Assembly (NCBI RefSeq): GCF_900091615.1
Contig: NZ_FMIA01000002.1
Coordinates: 1,798,001 to 1,862,000 of the forward strand
Direction of reading: 5' to 3'
Length of the DNA stretch: 64,000 bases
DNA from: Micromonospora yangpuensis
Lineage (GTDB): Bacteria; Actinomycetota; Actinomycetes; Mycobacteriales; Micromonosporaceae
A program made the translations under genes and the position numbers. Shown here in pieces: positions 55,050-63,946 of this stretch. The notes below the pieces were generated by a model. That model ran no database searches. It had not been told where the DNA came from and saw only the letters and a list, made by a program, of their open reading frames with translations. Position 1 is the first letter of the stretch; each line of letters starts with the position of its first letter.

Positions 55050-56300
55050 TCAGGCGGTGAAGTGCACCCGACGACGCCGCGCGACGACGAAGAGCACCGC
55101 GCCCAGGGCGAGCAGGGCCGCCGCGCCGGCGGCGATGCCACCGGCCGCCGCACCGGTCACCGGGAGGCCCTCCTCCTCGGTGTCGCCGCCGCCGGAGCCA
55201 CCCTCGTCGTCCTTGTCCTTGCACTCCTTCGGCTCGGTCCACTTCAGCGGACCGCCGGAGTCCAGGTCGCCGGTGACGGTGACGGTGAAGCCCTTGCTGG
55301 CCGGGAAGGTGACCTTCTCGGTCTTGCCCGGCTCGACCGCGACGGTCTTCGCCTTGCCCTTGCTCGGGGTGAAGGTCGAGTTGACGGTGATCCCGTTCTC
55401 CGGGTTCTTGATCTCGAAGATCATCTCGTCGCAGGTGGAGGTGTAGGTGCCGTCCGGGACGCCGACCTCGGGCTGCTTGCAGTCCTCGGGCTTCTCGTAG
55501 CCGCCCTTCCAGGTCTCCATGCCCTTGGCCGAGACCTCGATCTCCTTGGCCTGCTCGGCGGTGAGCTCGTGGCTCTTGCGCTCGCCGGCCGCCACGGTGA
55601 CCTGCTCGGTGTACTCGCCGCTGCCGGTGACCTGGAAGGTCGCCTTGATGTTGCCCCGGTTGACCAGGGTCAGCGTGACCTTGCCGTCGCAGTCGCTGGT
55701 GGCCTCCACGGCCGGGGCGGCGACGCAGGTGTCCTTGCCGCCGTTGTACCAGCCCTGCGGGCCCTTGGAGCGCGAACCGATGCCGGAGGGGCTACCGATC
55801 TTGCGGTCGCCGTACCGGGCGCTCTTCTCGTCCAGCGGGTCGATGATCTCGCTGCCGAAGACGAAGTCGGTCTGCGTGAAGCAGGCCGGGACCTCGACCT
55901 TGAAGTCCAGCTTGGCCTGCTGGAGCTCACCCTCGGCGGCACCGGTGAACTTCTTCACCGACTTGTCGAAGACGTACTGCGGGGTGGCGAAGCGCGCCGA
56001 CGGCGCGAGGTACGACACCAGGGCCACGTCCTGCTCCTGGCCGGCGCAGAGCGGGCCGTTGACCAGGGTGATCGAAGCCTCACCCTTGGGGCCGTCGAAC
56101 GTGTGGGTGTACCGGGCGTCCTCGGCGCTGACGCAGACCGGGGCGGGGGGCTGGGCCGGCTCGGTCGACGCGCTGGCCGAAGGCGTCGGCGACGGGGCGG
56201 AGGCGCTCGCCGGCGACGAGACCGCGAACGCCGTGAGGCCGAGCAACGAGGCGGCAGCCAGGGCGAGCGGTCGCCGCAGCGACAGCGGGGGACGGATCAC
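55050..56300 (-). CDS. LPXTG-type cell-wall-anchored protein 2
   Basis: 416 residues from GTG 56300 with GGGAGT upstream. Signal peptide 1-34 (LALAAASLLGLTAFAVSSPASA). The extracellular part has several cysteines (VCVSAED, PLCAGQ, ACFTQTD, TCVAAP, DCDGK) and two repeated beta domains. A Gly/Ser/Asp/Glu linker leads to the sorting signal LPVTG, a hydrophobic segment and RRRRVHFTA. The last 40 residues are very like those of protein 1 (TGAAAGGIA in both). No sortase gene lies in the window. Confidence 0.92.
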   Translation of the reverse strand: MIRPPLSLRRPLALAAASLLGLTAFAVSSPASASAPSPTPSASASTEPAQPPAPVCVSAEDARYTHTFDGPKGEASITLVNGPLCAGQEQDVALVSYLAPSARFATPQYVFDKSVKKFTGAAEGELQQAKLDFKVEVPACFTQTDFVFGSEIIDPLDEKSARYGDRKIGSPSGIGSRSKGPQGWYNGGKDTCVAAPAVEATSDCDGKVTLTLVNRGNIKATFQVTGSGEYTEQVTVAAGERKSHELTAEQAKEIEVSAKGMETWKGGYEKPEDCKQPEVGVPDGTYTSTCDEMIFEIKNPENGITVNSTFTPSKGKAKTVAVEPGKTEKVTFPASKGFTVTVTGDLDSGGPLKWTEPKECKDKDDEGGSGGGDTEEEGLPVTGAAAGGIAAGAAALLALGAVLFVVARRRRVHFTA

Positions 56301-56636
56301 ACGTACTCCCGGGGTGAAGAGCGTTCAGGGGTACGGCACGGGGCGGCGGTGAGCGGTCGCTGCCGTCGGCTCGGGCGCGTCCCGCAGGGCCAGTGCCTCC
56401 CCGACACCGTGGGTCGGCGAACCACCGCCGACACCCGGCAGACCCTAGCGACAACGCCGGATGCGGCACAGCCCTCAGCGGACCCTAATAGTCATGTTAT
56501 GAATTTGAGATCATTGATATACCTACGGTGACGCCGTCCACTACTGATCGACACCTACCGTGTCCGCGACGCCGCCAGCGTGGTCGCGTAGCGTCGGGGT
56601 GGTGAAGACGTCGGACGCGGTGCCCAGGAGGCGTCG
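56301..56636. other. intergenic region between LPXTG protein 2 and rsmD
   Basis: No gene seen. Positions 56486-56525 form one of the most AT-rich stretches of the window (AATAGTCATGTTATGAATTTGAG region), likely the promoter area of the minus-strand LPXTG gene. GCGGACCCT here (56476-56484) recurs as its complement AGGGTCCGC upstream of LPXTG protein 1 (54683-54691). Confidence 0.55.
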
Positions 56637-57200
56637 GTGACCCGGATCGTGGCCGGCACGCTCGGCGGGCGGCGGATCGCCGCCCCACCCGGCGCCGGGA
56701 CCCGTCCCACCTCGGACCGGGTCCGCGAGGCGCTGTTCAGTGCGGTGGAGGCCGCGCTCGACCTGACCGGCGCCCGTGTCGCCGACCTGTACGCCGGTTC
56801 CGGCGCGGTCGGGCTGGAGGCGCTCTCCCGGGGTGCCGGACACGTCCTGCTTGTCGAGTCCGACCCCCGGGCCGCCCGGGTGATCCGGGAGAACATCGCC
56901 GCGCTGCGCGCCGGCCCCGCCGTCCGCCTGGTCACCGCCCGCGTAGCCACCGCGCTGGCCGCCGGCTGCGACGGCGAGCCCTACGACGTGGTCTTCGCCG
57001 ATCCGCCGTACGCGGTGCCGGCCGAGGAGGTGACCGCGATGCTCACCGCGTTGGTCGAGGGTGGCTGGCTGGCCGACGACGCCCTGGTCGTGATCGAGCG
57101 GGCCAGTCGCAGGGGCGAGTTCACCTGGGTGGAAGGCGTCACGTGTCACCGCAGTCGGCGGTACGGCGAGACCACCCTTTGGTACGGTCGCCGATCATGA
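56637..57200 (+). CDS. rsmD: 16S rRNA (guanine966-N2)-methyltransferase
   Basis: 187 residues from GTG 56637. RIVAGTLGGRRIAAPPG at the N-terminus, VADLYAGSGAVGLEALSRGA (SAM site) and FADPPY (catalytic NPPY-type motif) identify RsmD. Its TGA overlaps the coaD ATG, the classic rsmD-coaD pair. Confidence 0.95.
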   Translation: MTRIVAGTLGGRRIAAPPGAGTRPTSDRVREALFSAVEAALDLTGARVADLYAGSGAVGLEALSRGAGHVLLVESDPRAARVIRENIAALRAGPAVRLVTARVATALAAGCDGEPYDVVFADPPYAVPAEEVTAMLTALVEGGWLADDALVVIERASRRGEFTWVEGVTCHRSRRYGETTLWYGRRS

Positions 57201-57685
57201 GACGTGCGGTCTGCCCCGGCTCGTTCGATCCGGTCACCAACGGACACCTCGACATCGTCGGTCGGGCCAGTCGGCTCTTCGACGAGGTGATCGTGGTGGT
57301 GCTGATCAACCAGTCGAAGACGTCGCTGTTCACCGTCGAGGAACGCATCGACATGCTCCAGAAGGTGACCAGTTCGTACCCGAACATCCGGGTCGAGTCG
57401 TTCCGTGGGCTCCTTGTCGACTTCTGCCGGGCCCAGCAGGCGACGGTCCTGGTCAAGGGCCTGCGGGCGGTCAGCGACTTCGACTACGAGTTGCAGATGG
57501 CCCACATGAACATCGGCCTGGCCGGGGTGGAGACGCTCTTCATGCCCACCAACCCGCTCTACTCGTTCCTCTCCTCCAGCCTGGTCAAGGATGTGGCCAA
57601 GTGGGGCGGCGACGTCTCCCCGCACGTGCCCGACCTGGTGCGCGAGGCTCTGGCCGCCCGCCTGGACCCCTCCCTCCGCGACTGA
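57197..57685 (+). CDS. coaD: phosphopantetheine adenylyltransferase
   Basis: 162 residues from ATG 57197. VCPGSFDPVTNGHLDIVGRA holds the nucleotidyltransferase (T/H)xGH motif, and SSSLVKDVAKWGGDVS is the C-terminal signature. It makes dephospho-CoA. ATGA overlap with rsmD; a 57-bp repeat begins immediately after its stop. Confidence 0.96.
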   Translation: MRRAVCPGSFDPVTNGHLDIVGRASRLFDEVIVVVLINQSKTSLFTVEERIDMLQKVTSSYPNIRVESFRGLLVDFCRAQQATVLVKGLRAVSDFDYELQMAHMNIGLAGVETLFMPTNPLYSFLSSSLVKDVAKWGGDVSPHVPDLVREALAARLDPSLRD

Positions 57686-57742
57686 GGTGCAAGGAAGGGC
57701 CCCTTGTTAACGCCTCCGGTAGAGAAGGGCACCCTTCTCACC
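57686..57742 (+). repeat. 57-bp interspersed inverted repeat, copy F, at the coaD stop
   Basis: Starts with the base after the coaD TGA as GGTGCAAGGAAGGGCCCC, has TTGTTAACGCCTCCGGTAGA inside and ends CCCTTCTCACC. A hexamer array follows without a gap. Confidence 0.87.
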
Positions 57743-57829
57743 GCAACCGCAACCGCAACCGCAACCGCAACCGCGACCGCGACCGCGACCGCGACCGCGA
57801 CCGACACCGCGACCGCAACCGACACCGCC
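57742..57829. repeat. hexanucleotide array (CCGCAA / CCGCGA / CCGACA units)
   Basis: About 14 six-base units: five CCGCAA, about five CCGCGA, then mixed CCGACA, CCGCGA and CCGCAA. It directly abuts repeat copy F. The gap continues to 58035 with GC-rich sequence that shows no gene. Being a multiple of three, the array reads through in all frames (for example Thr-Ala), which makes false long ORFs here. Confidence 0.9.
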
Positions 57830-58035
57830 GGCGCGACCGCCAGCGCCAGCGCGGGGCCGGCGACCGTCAGCGCGGGGCCGGGGCCGGGGTCCGGGCGTCG
57901 GAGTGGGGTCGGCGCGACGCGCCGGGACGGGGTGGCCGGGTGCGGGTGGCCGGTGCGCGACATCATGTGGGGCGGGAACCCGGCCGCAGCCCGCATCATG
58001 GAGGTCGGCCGACGAACGACAGGAGTGAGGTACCG

Positions 58036-58533
58036 GTGGACCCGCTCGATCGCATCGACGAACTGATCGCCATGGTGGAGACGGCACGATCCGTGCCGAT
58101 GTCCCGCAACAACTGCATGCTCGACCGGGGTGAGGTGATCGCCGCCCTGGACGAGTTGCGCGCCGAACTCCCCGCCGACCTGCGTCGTGCCGCGGCGCTC
58201 CTGGAGGAGCGGGACAAGATCATGGATGCCGGTAGGCGGGAGGCCGACCGGATCATCAGCGAGGGTGAGGCGGAACACGCCCGCCTGGTCTCGGTGAACG
58301 AGATCACGGTCTCGGCCGAGCACGAGGGGGCCCGGATCGTCGCCGAGTCGCGGGCCGAGGCCCAGCGGCTGCGGGCGGAGGTGGACGACTACGTCGACAC
58401 GGCGCTTGCCAACTTCGAGCAGTTCCTCACCCGGGCGCTCGCCTCGATCGAACGTGGCCGGGACAAGATGCACGCGCTACGCGAGATCGGCACCTTCGCG
58501 GGTGACGAGACCGAGCGCCCGTTAACCTTCTGA
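58036..58533 (+). CDS. coiled-coil protein of the mycobacterial Rv2927c type
   Basis: 165 residues from GTG 58036, with GTGAGG six bases before. It starts DPLDRIDELIAMVETARSVPMS and continues as charged heptads (ADRIISEGEAEHARLVSVNE, GARIVAESRAEAQRLRAEVDDYVD), like DivIVA or an ATP-synthase b-subunit-type coiled coil. The position between coaD and DUF177-rpmF-rnc equals that of Rv2927c. It is shorter than the mycobacterial protein, with fewer central heptads. A role in cell-pole or division scaffolding is inference. Confidence 0.85.
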   Translation: MDPLDRIDELIAMVETARSVPMSRNNCMLDRGEVIAALDELRAELPADLRRAAALLEERDKIMDAGRREADRIISEGEAEHARLVSVNEITVSAEHEGARIVAESRAEAQRLRAEVDDYVDTALANFEQFLTRALASIERGRDKMHALREIGTFAGDETERPLTF

Positions 58534-58664
58534 GCGGTATCGCCGAACCTTCCGAGCGGTATCGCCGCAGCCGACGACGCTGCTGGGCGTCGCCCCCGGT
58601 TCGACGGGGGGTCGCTGTCCCAGGTAACCTCGTGTGTCGGCCTCTCACCGGCCGGAGTCTGACT

Positions 58665-59228
58665 ATGCCCAAACACTCGCCATCGCCACTCAACCCCAGG
58701 TCGCCGCTGGTCCTCGACGCGAGGGAACTGCCGCGCCGACCTGGCGCGTTGCGTACGGTCAAGCGGGTCGTGCCGGCACCGGCGGACCTCGGCGTGGAGA
58801 TGGTCGGCGTGCCGGAGGGCGCGGACCTCGACCTCGATCTGAGGTTGGAGTCGGTGTCCGAGGGGGTGCTCGTCTCCGGGACCGTCAGCGGTCCCGTCCG
58901 GGGCGAGTGCGGTCGCTGCCTGCGCGAGATCCACGACTCGGTGGCCGTGACGGTCCAGGAGCTGTACGCGTACGAGAACAGCACCACGGACGCCACGACC
59001 GAAGACGACGAGGTGGGTCGGATGCAGGGAGACCTGATCGACCTGGAGCCGGCGGTGCGGGACGCGGTGGTGCTCACCCTGCCGACCAATCCGCTCTGCC
59101 GCCAGGACTGCCCAGGGCTGTGCCCCGAGTGTGGGGTGCACTGGGACGAACTGCCGGCCGACCACAGCCACCAGCAGGTCGACCCGCGTTGGGCGGGCCT
59201 GTCGCAACTGACCCGTACAGAGGAGTAA
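58665..59228 (+). CDS. DUF177 (YceD) protein
   Basis: 187 residues from ATG 58665 with GGAG upstream. VSGTVSGPVRGECGRCLREI and the C-terminal CRQDCPGLCPECGVHWDE cysteines are typical of DUF177, which is always near rpmF and is linked to 23S rRNA/50S assembly. It is 5 bases upstream of rpmF, and its last codons contain the rpmF binding site. Confidence 0.94.
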   Translation: MPKHSPSPLNPRSPLVLDARELPRRPGALRTVKRVVPAPADLGVEMVGVPEGADLDLDLRLESVSEGVLVSGTVSGPVRGECGRCLREIHDSVAVTVQELYAYENSTTDATTEDDEVGRMQGDLIDLEPAVRDAVVLTLPTNPLCRQDCPGLCPECGVHWDELPADHSHQQVDPRWAGLSQLTRTEE

Positions 59229-59233
59229 GAACC

Positions 59234-59407
59234 GTGGCCGTCCCCAAGCGCAAGATGTCGCGCAGCAACACCCGGTCCCGCCGGGCGAACTGGAAGGCCG
59301 CGGCGGTCGCGACCGTGGCCTGCCCGCAGTGCAAGTCGGCCAAGCTGCCGCACGCTGCCTGCTCCGTCTGCGGCACGTACAACGGCCGCCAGGTTCTCGA
59401 GGTCTGA
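59234..59407 (+). CDS. rpmF: 50S ribosomal protein L32
   Basis: 57 residues from GTG 59234 with GAGGAG nine bases before. AVPKRKMSRSNTRSRRANWK and the zinc-binding CPQCKS...CSVCGTYNGR are diagnostic. The frame is shared with a longer, unsupported upstream reading. Confidence 0.96.
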   Translation: MAVPKRKMSRSNTRSRRANWKAAAVATVACPQCKSAKLPHAACSVCGTYNGRQVLEV

Positions 59408-59419
59408 CCTGGACGCCGC

Positions 59420-60508
59420 GTGACGCCCCCGACCCCGGGTCGGGTGGCACGTCCCACCTGGCGATCGCCCGGTGACCCGGACTCCGCCGACGCCGACCGG
59501 CCCGCTCCGGCCGGCGTAGCGGTGGAGCCGGGCACCGCGCGGATCGCCGTTGACCTCCTCGGCGGGGACGACGCTCCCGCCGTCGTGGTTGACGGCGCTC
59601 TGCGGGCCGTCCGTGCCGACCCCGACCTGCACCTGCTTCTCGTCGGCCCGGCGGAGACCGCCGCCGAGGTGGTCGACGCTCTCGACCTTGCCCAACGGGC
59701 CCGGATCGCCGTTCGGCCGGTGCGCGACGTCGTCGCCATGTCCGAGCAGTACCCCACCCGGGCCGCCCGCAGCCACAGCACCGTCCGGGCGGCGGTCGCC
59801 GCCGTCCGGACCGGCGCGGCCGACGCCCTGGTCTCCGCCGGTTCCACCGGCGCGACGGTGACCGCCGCCGTGCTCGGCCTCGGCCGTTGGCCCGGGGTAC
59901 GCCAACCGGCGCTGGTCGCCACCCTGCCGGCGATCGACGGACCGGTCGTCCTGCTCGACGTCGGCGGCTCCCTGGAGGCGCACCCGGCCACCCTCTCCCG
60001 GCACGCCGTGCTCGGTGCTGCCTACGCCGCGGTGGCGCACGCCGTCGCCGCGCCCCGGGTCGGCCTGCTCTCGGTGGGTACCGAGGCCGGCAAGGGCGAC
60101 CGGGCCCGCCGGGCCGCCGATCCGTTGCTCGCCGTCGGGCCGCTGCCCTGCGACGGCCGTTACATCGGCCTGGTCGAGGGGTACGACGTGGCCCTCGGTG
60201 CCCGTGCCGACGTCGTCGTCACCGACGGTTTCACCGGTAACGTGCTGCTCAAGGCGATCGAGGGCGCGTACGCGATGGCCGGTGGCGCGCCGGCCAGTGG
60301 AGGCGCCCCCCGGGCGGCCGCCCTGCTCGGCGTCTCCGGCACCGTGGTGGTCTGCCACGGCTCCGCGCGGGCCGACGACATCGCCTCCGGCATCACCCTC
60401 GCCGCCCGGTTGTGGCGTCGGGCCGCCACCGCCACGGTCGCCGCGCTGATCGCCGGCGAGCCAGTCGACCGAACCGACCGCACCACCGACACCGAGGTAA
60501 CCGCATAA
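59420..60508 (+). CDS. plsX: phosphate acyltransferase PlsX
   Basis: 362 residues from GTG 59420; GTG 59522 would remove a 34-residue disordered Pro/Asp/Ala lead. [27 protein letters not shown] and [16 protein letters not shown] are family motifs. It makes acyl phosphate from acyl-ACP for phospholipid synthesis. The usual DAMGGD is DLLGGD here. Its TAA shares one base with the rnc ATG. Confidence 0.94.
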   Translation: MTPPTPGRVARPTWRSPGDPDSADADRPAPAGVAVEPGTARIAVDLLGGDDAPAVVVDGALRAVRADPDLHLLLVGPAETAAEVVDALDLAQRARIAVRPVRDVVAMSEQYPTRAARSHSTVRAAVAAVRTGAADALVSAGSTGATVTAAVLGLGRWPGVRQPALVATLPAIDGPVVLLDVGGSLEAHPATLSRHAVLGAAYAAVAHAVAAPRVGLLSVGTEAGKGDRARRAADPLLAVGPLPCDGRYIGLVEGYDVALGARADVVVTDGFTGNVLLKAIEGAYAMAGGAPASGGAPRAAALLGVSGTVVVCHGSARADDIASGITLAARLWRRAATATVAALIAGEPVDRTDRTTDTEVTA

Positions 60509-61485
60509 TGACCAACGACAAGCGGCGGCGTGCTCCCGTCGGCCATCTGGAGGCCGCGTTCGGCGTCACGCTCGATCCGGAGCTGCTGGAACGCGCGCTG
60601 ACCCACCGCTCGTACGCCTACGAGAACGGTGGCCTGCCCACCAACGAGCGGTTGGAGTTCCTGGGCGACTCGGTGCTCGGCGTGGTGATCACCACCGCGC
60701 TCTTCCACAACCACCCGGACCTGCCCGAGGGGCAGTTGGCCAAGCTGCGGGCCAGCGTGGTCAACATGCGTGCGTTGGCCGAGGTGGCCCGGGGCCTGGG
60801 CCCGGACGGGCTCGGCGCCTACCTGCTGCTCGGCAAGGGGGAGGAGAGCACCGGCGGCCGGGACAAGGCGAGCATCCTCGCCGACACCCTGGAGGCCCTA
60901 CTCGGGGCGATCTACCTGCAGTACGGGCTGGACACCGCGGCGATCGTGATCCACCGGCTCTTCGACCCGCTGATGGCCGAGTCGGCCGGCCGGGGCGCGG
61001 CGCTGGACTGGAAGACCAGCCTGCAGGAATTGACCGCGGCGCTCGGGCTGGGCGTGCCGGAGTACCGGATCGAGGGCACCGGCCCGGACCACCTGAAGAC
61101 CTTCACCGCCTGGGTGGTGGTGGCCGGCAACCGCTACGGCGGGGCCGAGGGGCGCAGCAAGAAGGAGGCCGAGCAGCGGGCCGCCGAGTCCGCCTGGCGG
61201 ATCCTGGAGGAGCAGGCCCAGGCGGCCCGGCAGGCCGAGGCGGCGGCCGCTGCCGTGACGGCCGGTCCCGCCGGTGACGGGCACCACGGCGACGGCGGGC
61301 ACCACGATGTGGGTGGGCACCACGATGTGGGTGGGCACCACGATGTCGGCGGGCACGACGCCGGCCGGCGCGTCGACGCTGGGCCTGCCGACGCTGGGCC
61401 TGCCGACGTCGGCAGGCCGCCCGGTGGCCCCGACGCCGACCGGGCCGGGGTGGACGTCGGCGTGGCCGGCGAGCGCCGTGCCTGA
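60508..61485 (+). CDS. rnc: ribonuclease III with His-rich C-terminal extension
   Basis: 325 residues. The endonuclease domain (about 8-155) has the signature [10 protein letters not shown] at 46-55 and the second metal site [12 protein letters not shown]; a dsRNA-binding domain lies at about 165-240. Residues 255-325 are an extra tail with three GHHDVG repeats (264-281) followed by Asp/Gly/Pro-rich sequence, which is not part of normal RNase III. It overlaps mutM by eight bases. Confidence 0.95.
   Translation: MTNDKRRRAPVGHLEAAFGVTLDPELLERALTHRSYAYENGGLPTNERLEFLGDSVLGVVITTALFHNHPDLPEGQLAKLRASVVNMRALAEVARGLGPDGLGAYLLLGKGEESTGGRDKASILADTLEALLGAIYLQYGLDTAAIVIHRLFDPLMAESAGRGAALDWKTSLQELTAALGLGVPEYRIEGTGPDHLKTFTAWVVVAGNRYGGAEGRSKKEAEQRAAESAWRILEEQAQAARQAEAAAAAVTAGPAGDGHHGDGGHHDVGGHHDVGGHHDVGGHDAGRRVDAGPADAGPADVGRPPGGPDADRAGVDVGVAGERRA
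61297..61350 (+). repeat. 18-bp tandem repeat (3 units) within rnc
   Basis: GGGCACCACGATGTGGGT repeats three times (third ends CGGC) and encodes GHHDVG. The length is a multiple of three, so copy changes would keep the frame. Confidence 0.9.
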
Positions 61486-62323
61486 GCTACCCGAGGTCGA
61501 GACGGTCCGGCAGGGACTGGCCCGCTGGGTCGTCGGCCGCCGGATCTCCACGGTCGAGGTACGCCACCCCCGTGCCGTCCGCCGCCACCTGCCCGGTGAC
61601 CGGCACTTCGCGGACGTGCTGGCCGGTCGGACGGTGCTGGACGTACGGCGTCGGGGCAAGTACCTCTGGCTGCCCCTGGACAGCACCGACGCGATCGTCG
61701 GGCATCTCGGCATGTCCGGTCAGCTGCTGCTGCAACCCCGGGGCGCCGCCGACGAGCTGCACCTGCGGGTCCGGTTCGGCTTCGCCGACGACGGTCCCGA
61801 GCTGCGTTTCGTCGACCAACGGACGTTCGGCGGGCTGGCCGTCTCGGCCGGTGGGGCGCAGCTGCCGGCGGAGATCGCGCACATCGCCCGGGACCCGCTG
61901 GACCCGGACTTCTCCGCCACCGACTTCGTCGCGGCGCTGCGCCGACGGCGGACCGAGGTGAAGCGGGCACTGCTCGACCAGACCCTGGTCTCCGGCGTGG
62001 GCAACATCTACGCCGACGAGGCGCTCTGGCGGGCGAAGCTGCACGGCAGCCGACCGACGGACGTGCTGACCCGCCCGGCCGGGACACGGCTGCTCGACCA
62101 GGTCCGGGACGTGCTCACCGAGGCCATCAGGGCCGGCGGCACCAGCTTCGACGCCCTCTACGTCAACGTCAACGGCGAGAGCGGGTACTTCGACCGGTCG
62201 CTGAACGTCTACGGCCGCGAGGGTCAGCCCTGTCCACGCTGCGCGGCGCCGATCCGTCGGGAGGCGTTCATGAACCGCTCCTCGTACAGCTGCCCTCGCT
62301 GCCAGCCCCGGCCACGTCGCTGA
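61478..62323 (+). CDS. mutM: formamidopyrimidine-DNA glycosylase
   Basis: 281 residues from GTG 61478, overlapping the rnc end by eight bases. After the start residue [13 protein letters not shown] gives the catalytic proline and glutamate; the beta-lysine region ([11 protein letters not shown]) and helix-two-turn-helix ([20 protein letters not shown]) are present. The C-terminal zinc finger is CPRCAAP...SYSCPRCQ. It removes 8-oxoguanine. Confidence 0.96.
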   Translation: MPELPEVETVRQGLARWVVGRRISTVEVRHPRAVRRHLPGDRHFADVLAGRTVLDVRRRGKYLWLPLDSTDAIVGHLGMSGQLLLQPRGAADELHLRVRFGFADDGPELRFVDQRTFGGLAVSAGGAQLPAEIAHIARDPLDPDFSATDFVAALRRRRTEVKRALLDQTLVSGVGNIYADEALWRAKLHGSRPTDVLTRPAGTRLLDQVRDVLTEAIRAGGTSFDALYVNVNGESGYFDRSLNVYGREGQPCPRCAAPIRREAFMNRSSYSCPRCQPRPRR

Positions 62324-62397
62324 CCGCGGGCGACCCCGCCTGGCAAGCGGCGCCGCCTGCAAGCGACCCCGCCTGGCAAGCGGCGCCGCCTGGCCGC

Positions 62398-63576
62398 CTA
62401 CCGCGGGGCGGCGAAGTTCTGCGTCCAGTACGGTCCGTTGCTCGTCGCGATCCCCACGCCGATCTCGGTGAAGGCGCAGTTGAGGATGTTGGCCCGGTGC
62501 CCGGGGCTGTTCATCCAGGCGTCCATGACGGCAGCCGGCGACTGCTGGTTCCAGGCGACGTTCTCGCCGTAGGTCCGCCACGTGTAGCCGACCCGGTCCA
62601 GCCGGGTGCCGACGTCGCTGCCGTCGCTGCCGGTGTGCGACATGTTGCGGGTGTCGGCCTGGTCCTGGCTGTGTCGCTGGGCCGCGGTCATCAACTTGTC
62701 GTCGATCTGGACCGCCCCGCAGCCGGCCTTGCTCCGCTCGGCGTTGACCAGGTCGACGACCTGCTGTGCCTGGCCGCTGACGGCACCACTGTCGGCGGCG
62801 GCGGTGGTGGCCCTGGTGGTGGCGCCGCTGCCGGTGCCGCCACGCTCGACGTTGCGGCGCGACGGCGCGCTGGTGGTCCGGTCCGGCGTCGGCGCGGCCT
62901 TGCTGGTCCTGGCCGGTGACGGCGTCGGGCTGGCGGTCGAGGGCGAGGGGCTGGCCGACGCGCTCGGCGTCGGCGAAGCGGTGACCGGAGGGCTGGTCGG
63001 CGTGCCGGCCAGGGTGTCGGGCTGGGCCGGCAGTGCCGGGGCGCTCTGCTCGGCCAGGCCGGTGAAGTCGGGCAGTTCCTCGTCGCCCGGCAGCAGCAGG
63101 GCACCCACTCCCAGGCTCACCACGAGGGTGGCCGCGGCGGCGGCACCACCGATCACGACCGGCCGCGTGAACCGGCGGGGCGGGCGGTGCCGTCCCTGGC
63201 TCCGGACGGGCGCGCCGGCGTCGGGCTCGGCGGTCTCGTTGCTCGCGACGACGGTCACCGGCAGTAACGCGGTGACCGGCTCCCGGACCGCCTCCGGGCC
63301 GGCGTACCGGGCCGGCGGGGCGGGCCGGTCCGTCGGGACGCCGCGCGGGTCCGTCGGGTCACCTGGCCGGTCTGCCGCGACGCCTGGCCGGTCTGCCGCG
63401 ACGCCGCGCGGGTCCGTCGGGGCACCGGACGGCTCGGGTGACTGGTCGGGTTCGTCCCCGAACAGGTAGCTCGACCGGGGCTCGGGACGGTCGGTCAACC
63501 AGGCCGGCTCGTCGGGGTGCGACTCGGTGCGCCGCTGGGTGCGGTCCTGCTCCGTCGGGTCGGTCCAGCCGTACAC
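62398..63576 (-). CDS. membrane-anchored CAP/SCP-domain protein
   Basis: 392 residues from GTG 63576, which has GGAGG upstream; a TTG at 63642 would add 22 residues without a site. The N-terminal 135 residues are disordered and acidic with PTDPRGV/AADRPGV repeats. One membrane helix lies near 146-166, then a Ser/Thr/Pro stalk of about 85 residues. A C-terminal CAP domain at about 270-392 has VVDLVNAERSKAGCGAVQID, HSQDQADTRNMSHTGS, YGENVAWN and NSPGHRANILN. CAP domains bind lipids or act in the envelope; the role is unknown. Confidence 0.92.
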   Translation of the reverse strand: MYGWTDPTEQDRTQRRTESHPDEPAWLTDRPEPRSSYLFGDEPDQSPEPSGAPTDPRGVAADRPGVAADRPGDPTDPRGVPTDRPAPPARYAGPEAVREPVTALLPVTVVASNETAEPDAGAPVRSQGRHRPPRRFTRPVVIGGAAAAATLVVSLGVGALLLPGDEELPDFTGLAEQSAPALPAQPDTLAGTPTSPPVTASPTPSASASPSPSTASPTPSPARTSKAAPTPDRTTSAPSRRNVERGGTGSGATTRATTAAADSGAVSGQAQQVVDLVNAERSKAGCGAVQIDDKLMTAAQRHSQDQADTRNMSHTGSDGSDVGTRLDRVGYTWRTYGENVAWNQQSPAAVMDAWMNSPGHRANILNCAFTEIGVGIATSNGPYWTQNFAAPR

Positions 63577-63802
63577 GCCGTCTGCCTCCAGGGTCCGGTG
63601 ATGGGCTGTGGTGACGCTACGTGGGGGGTCGAACAGCAGCAACGTGGCTAAGAAAGAGTTAAGACGAAGACCGCTCGGGCCATGGCCCGAACCCGCGATC
63701 CGGGCGTAGAGTGAGGGCGTCCGGACAGAGTGTGTCCGCGCCTGAGGGTGGCCCCGGCAAGTTGACAGGTCGACGTGGAGATGATCTACGGCCTGCGAGA
63801 AC

Positions 63803-63832
63803 TTGACGAACGAGGGGGTCTCGGCTCAATAT
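63803..63832 (+). promoter_or_regulatory. promoter of the right-edge gene (TTGACG-18-CAATAT)
   Basis: TTGACG at 63803-63808 and CAATAT at 63827-63832, spacing 18. A second TTGACA lies at 63762-63767 with a weaker partner. The -10 lies inside the left arm of the inverted repeat at 63827, so occupancy of that repeat would block it. The gap 63577-63946 holds no gene that I can support. Confidence 0.55.
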
Positions 63833-63899
63833 GTAGGTGTCGCCAGTCGCGCCCGGTCGTGCCCGCATATCGCGGGTGATGGCAGTCGCGTACATATTG
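63827..63899. promoter_or_regulatory. separated inverted repeat CAATATGTA / TACATATTG
   Basis: CAATATGTA (63827-63835) and its exact complement TACATATTG (63891-63899) are 55 bases apart and flank a small palindrome CCCGCATATCGCGGG (63862-63876). All three are AT islands in GC-rich DNA. They suggest an operator pair or a structured 5' leader ahead of the gene at 63947. Confidence 0.55.
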
Positions 63900-63946
63900 G
63901 GCGCGCGTTGGCCGGCCTTTCCGGCAGCGCATATCAAGGAGTCAGC

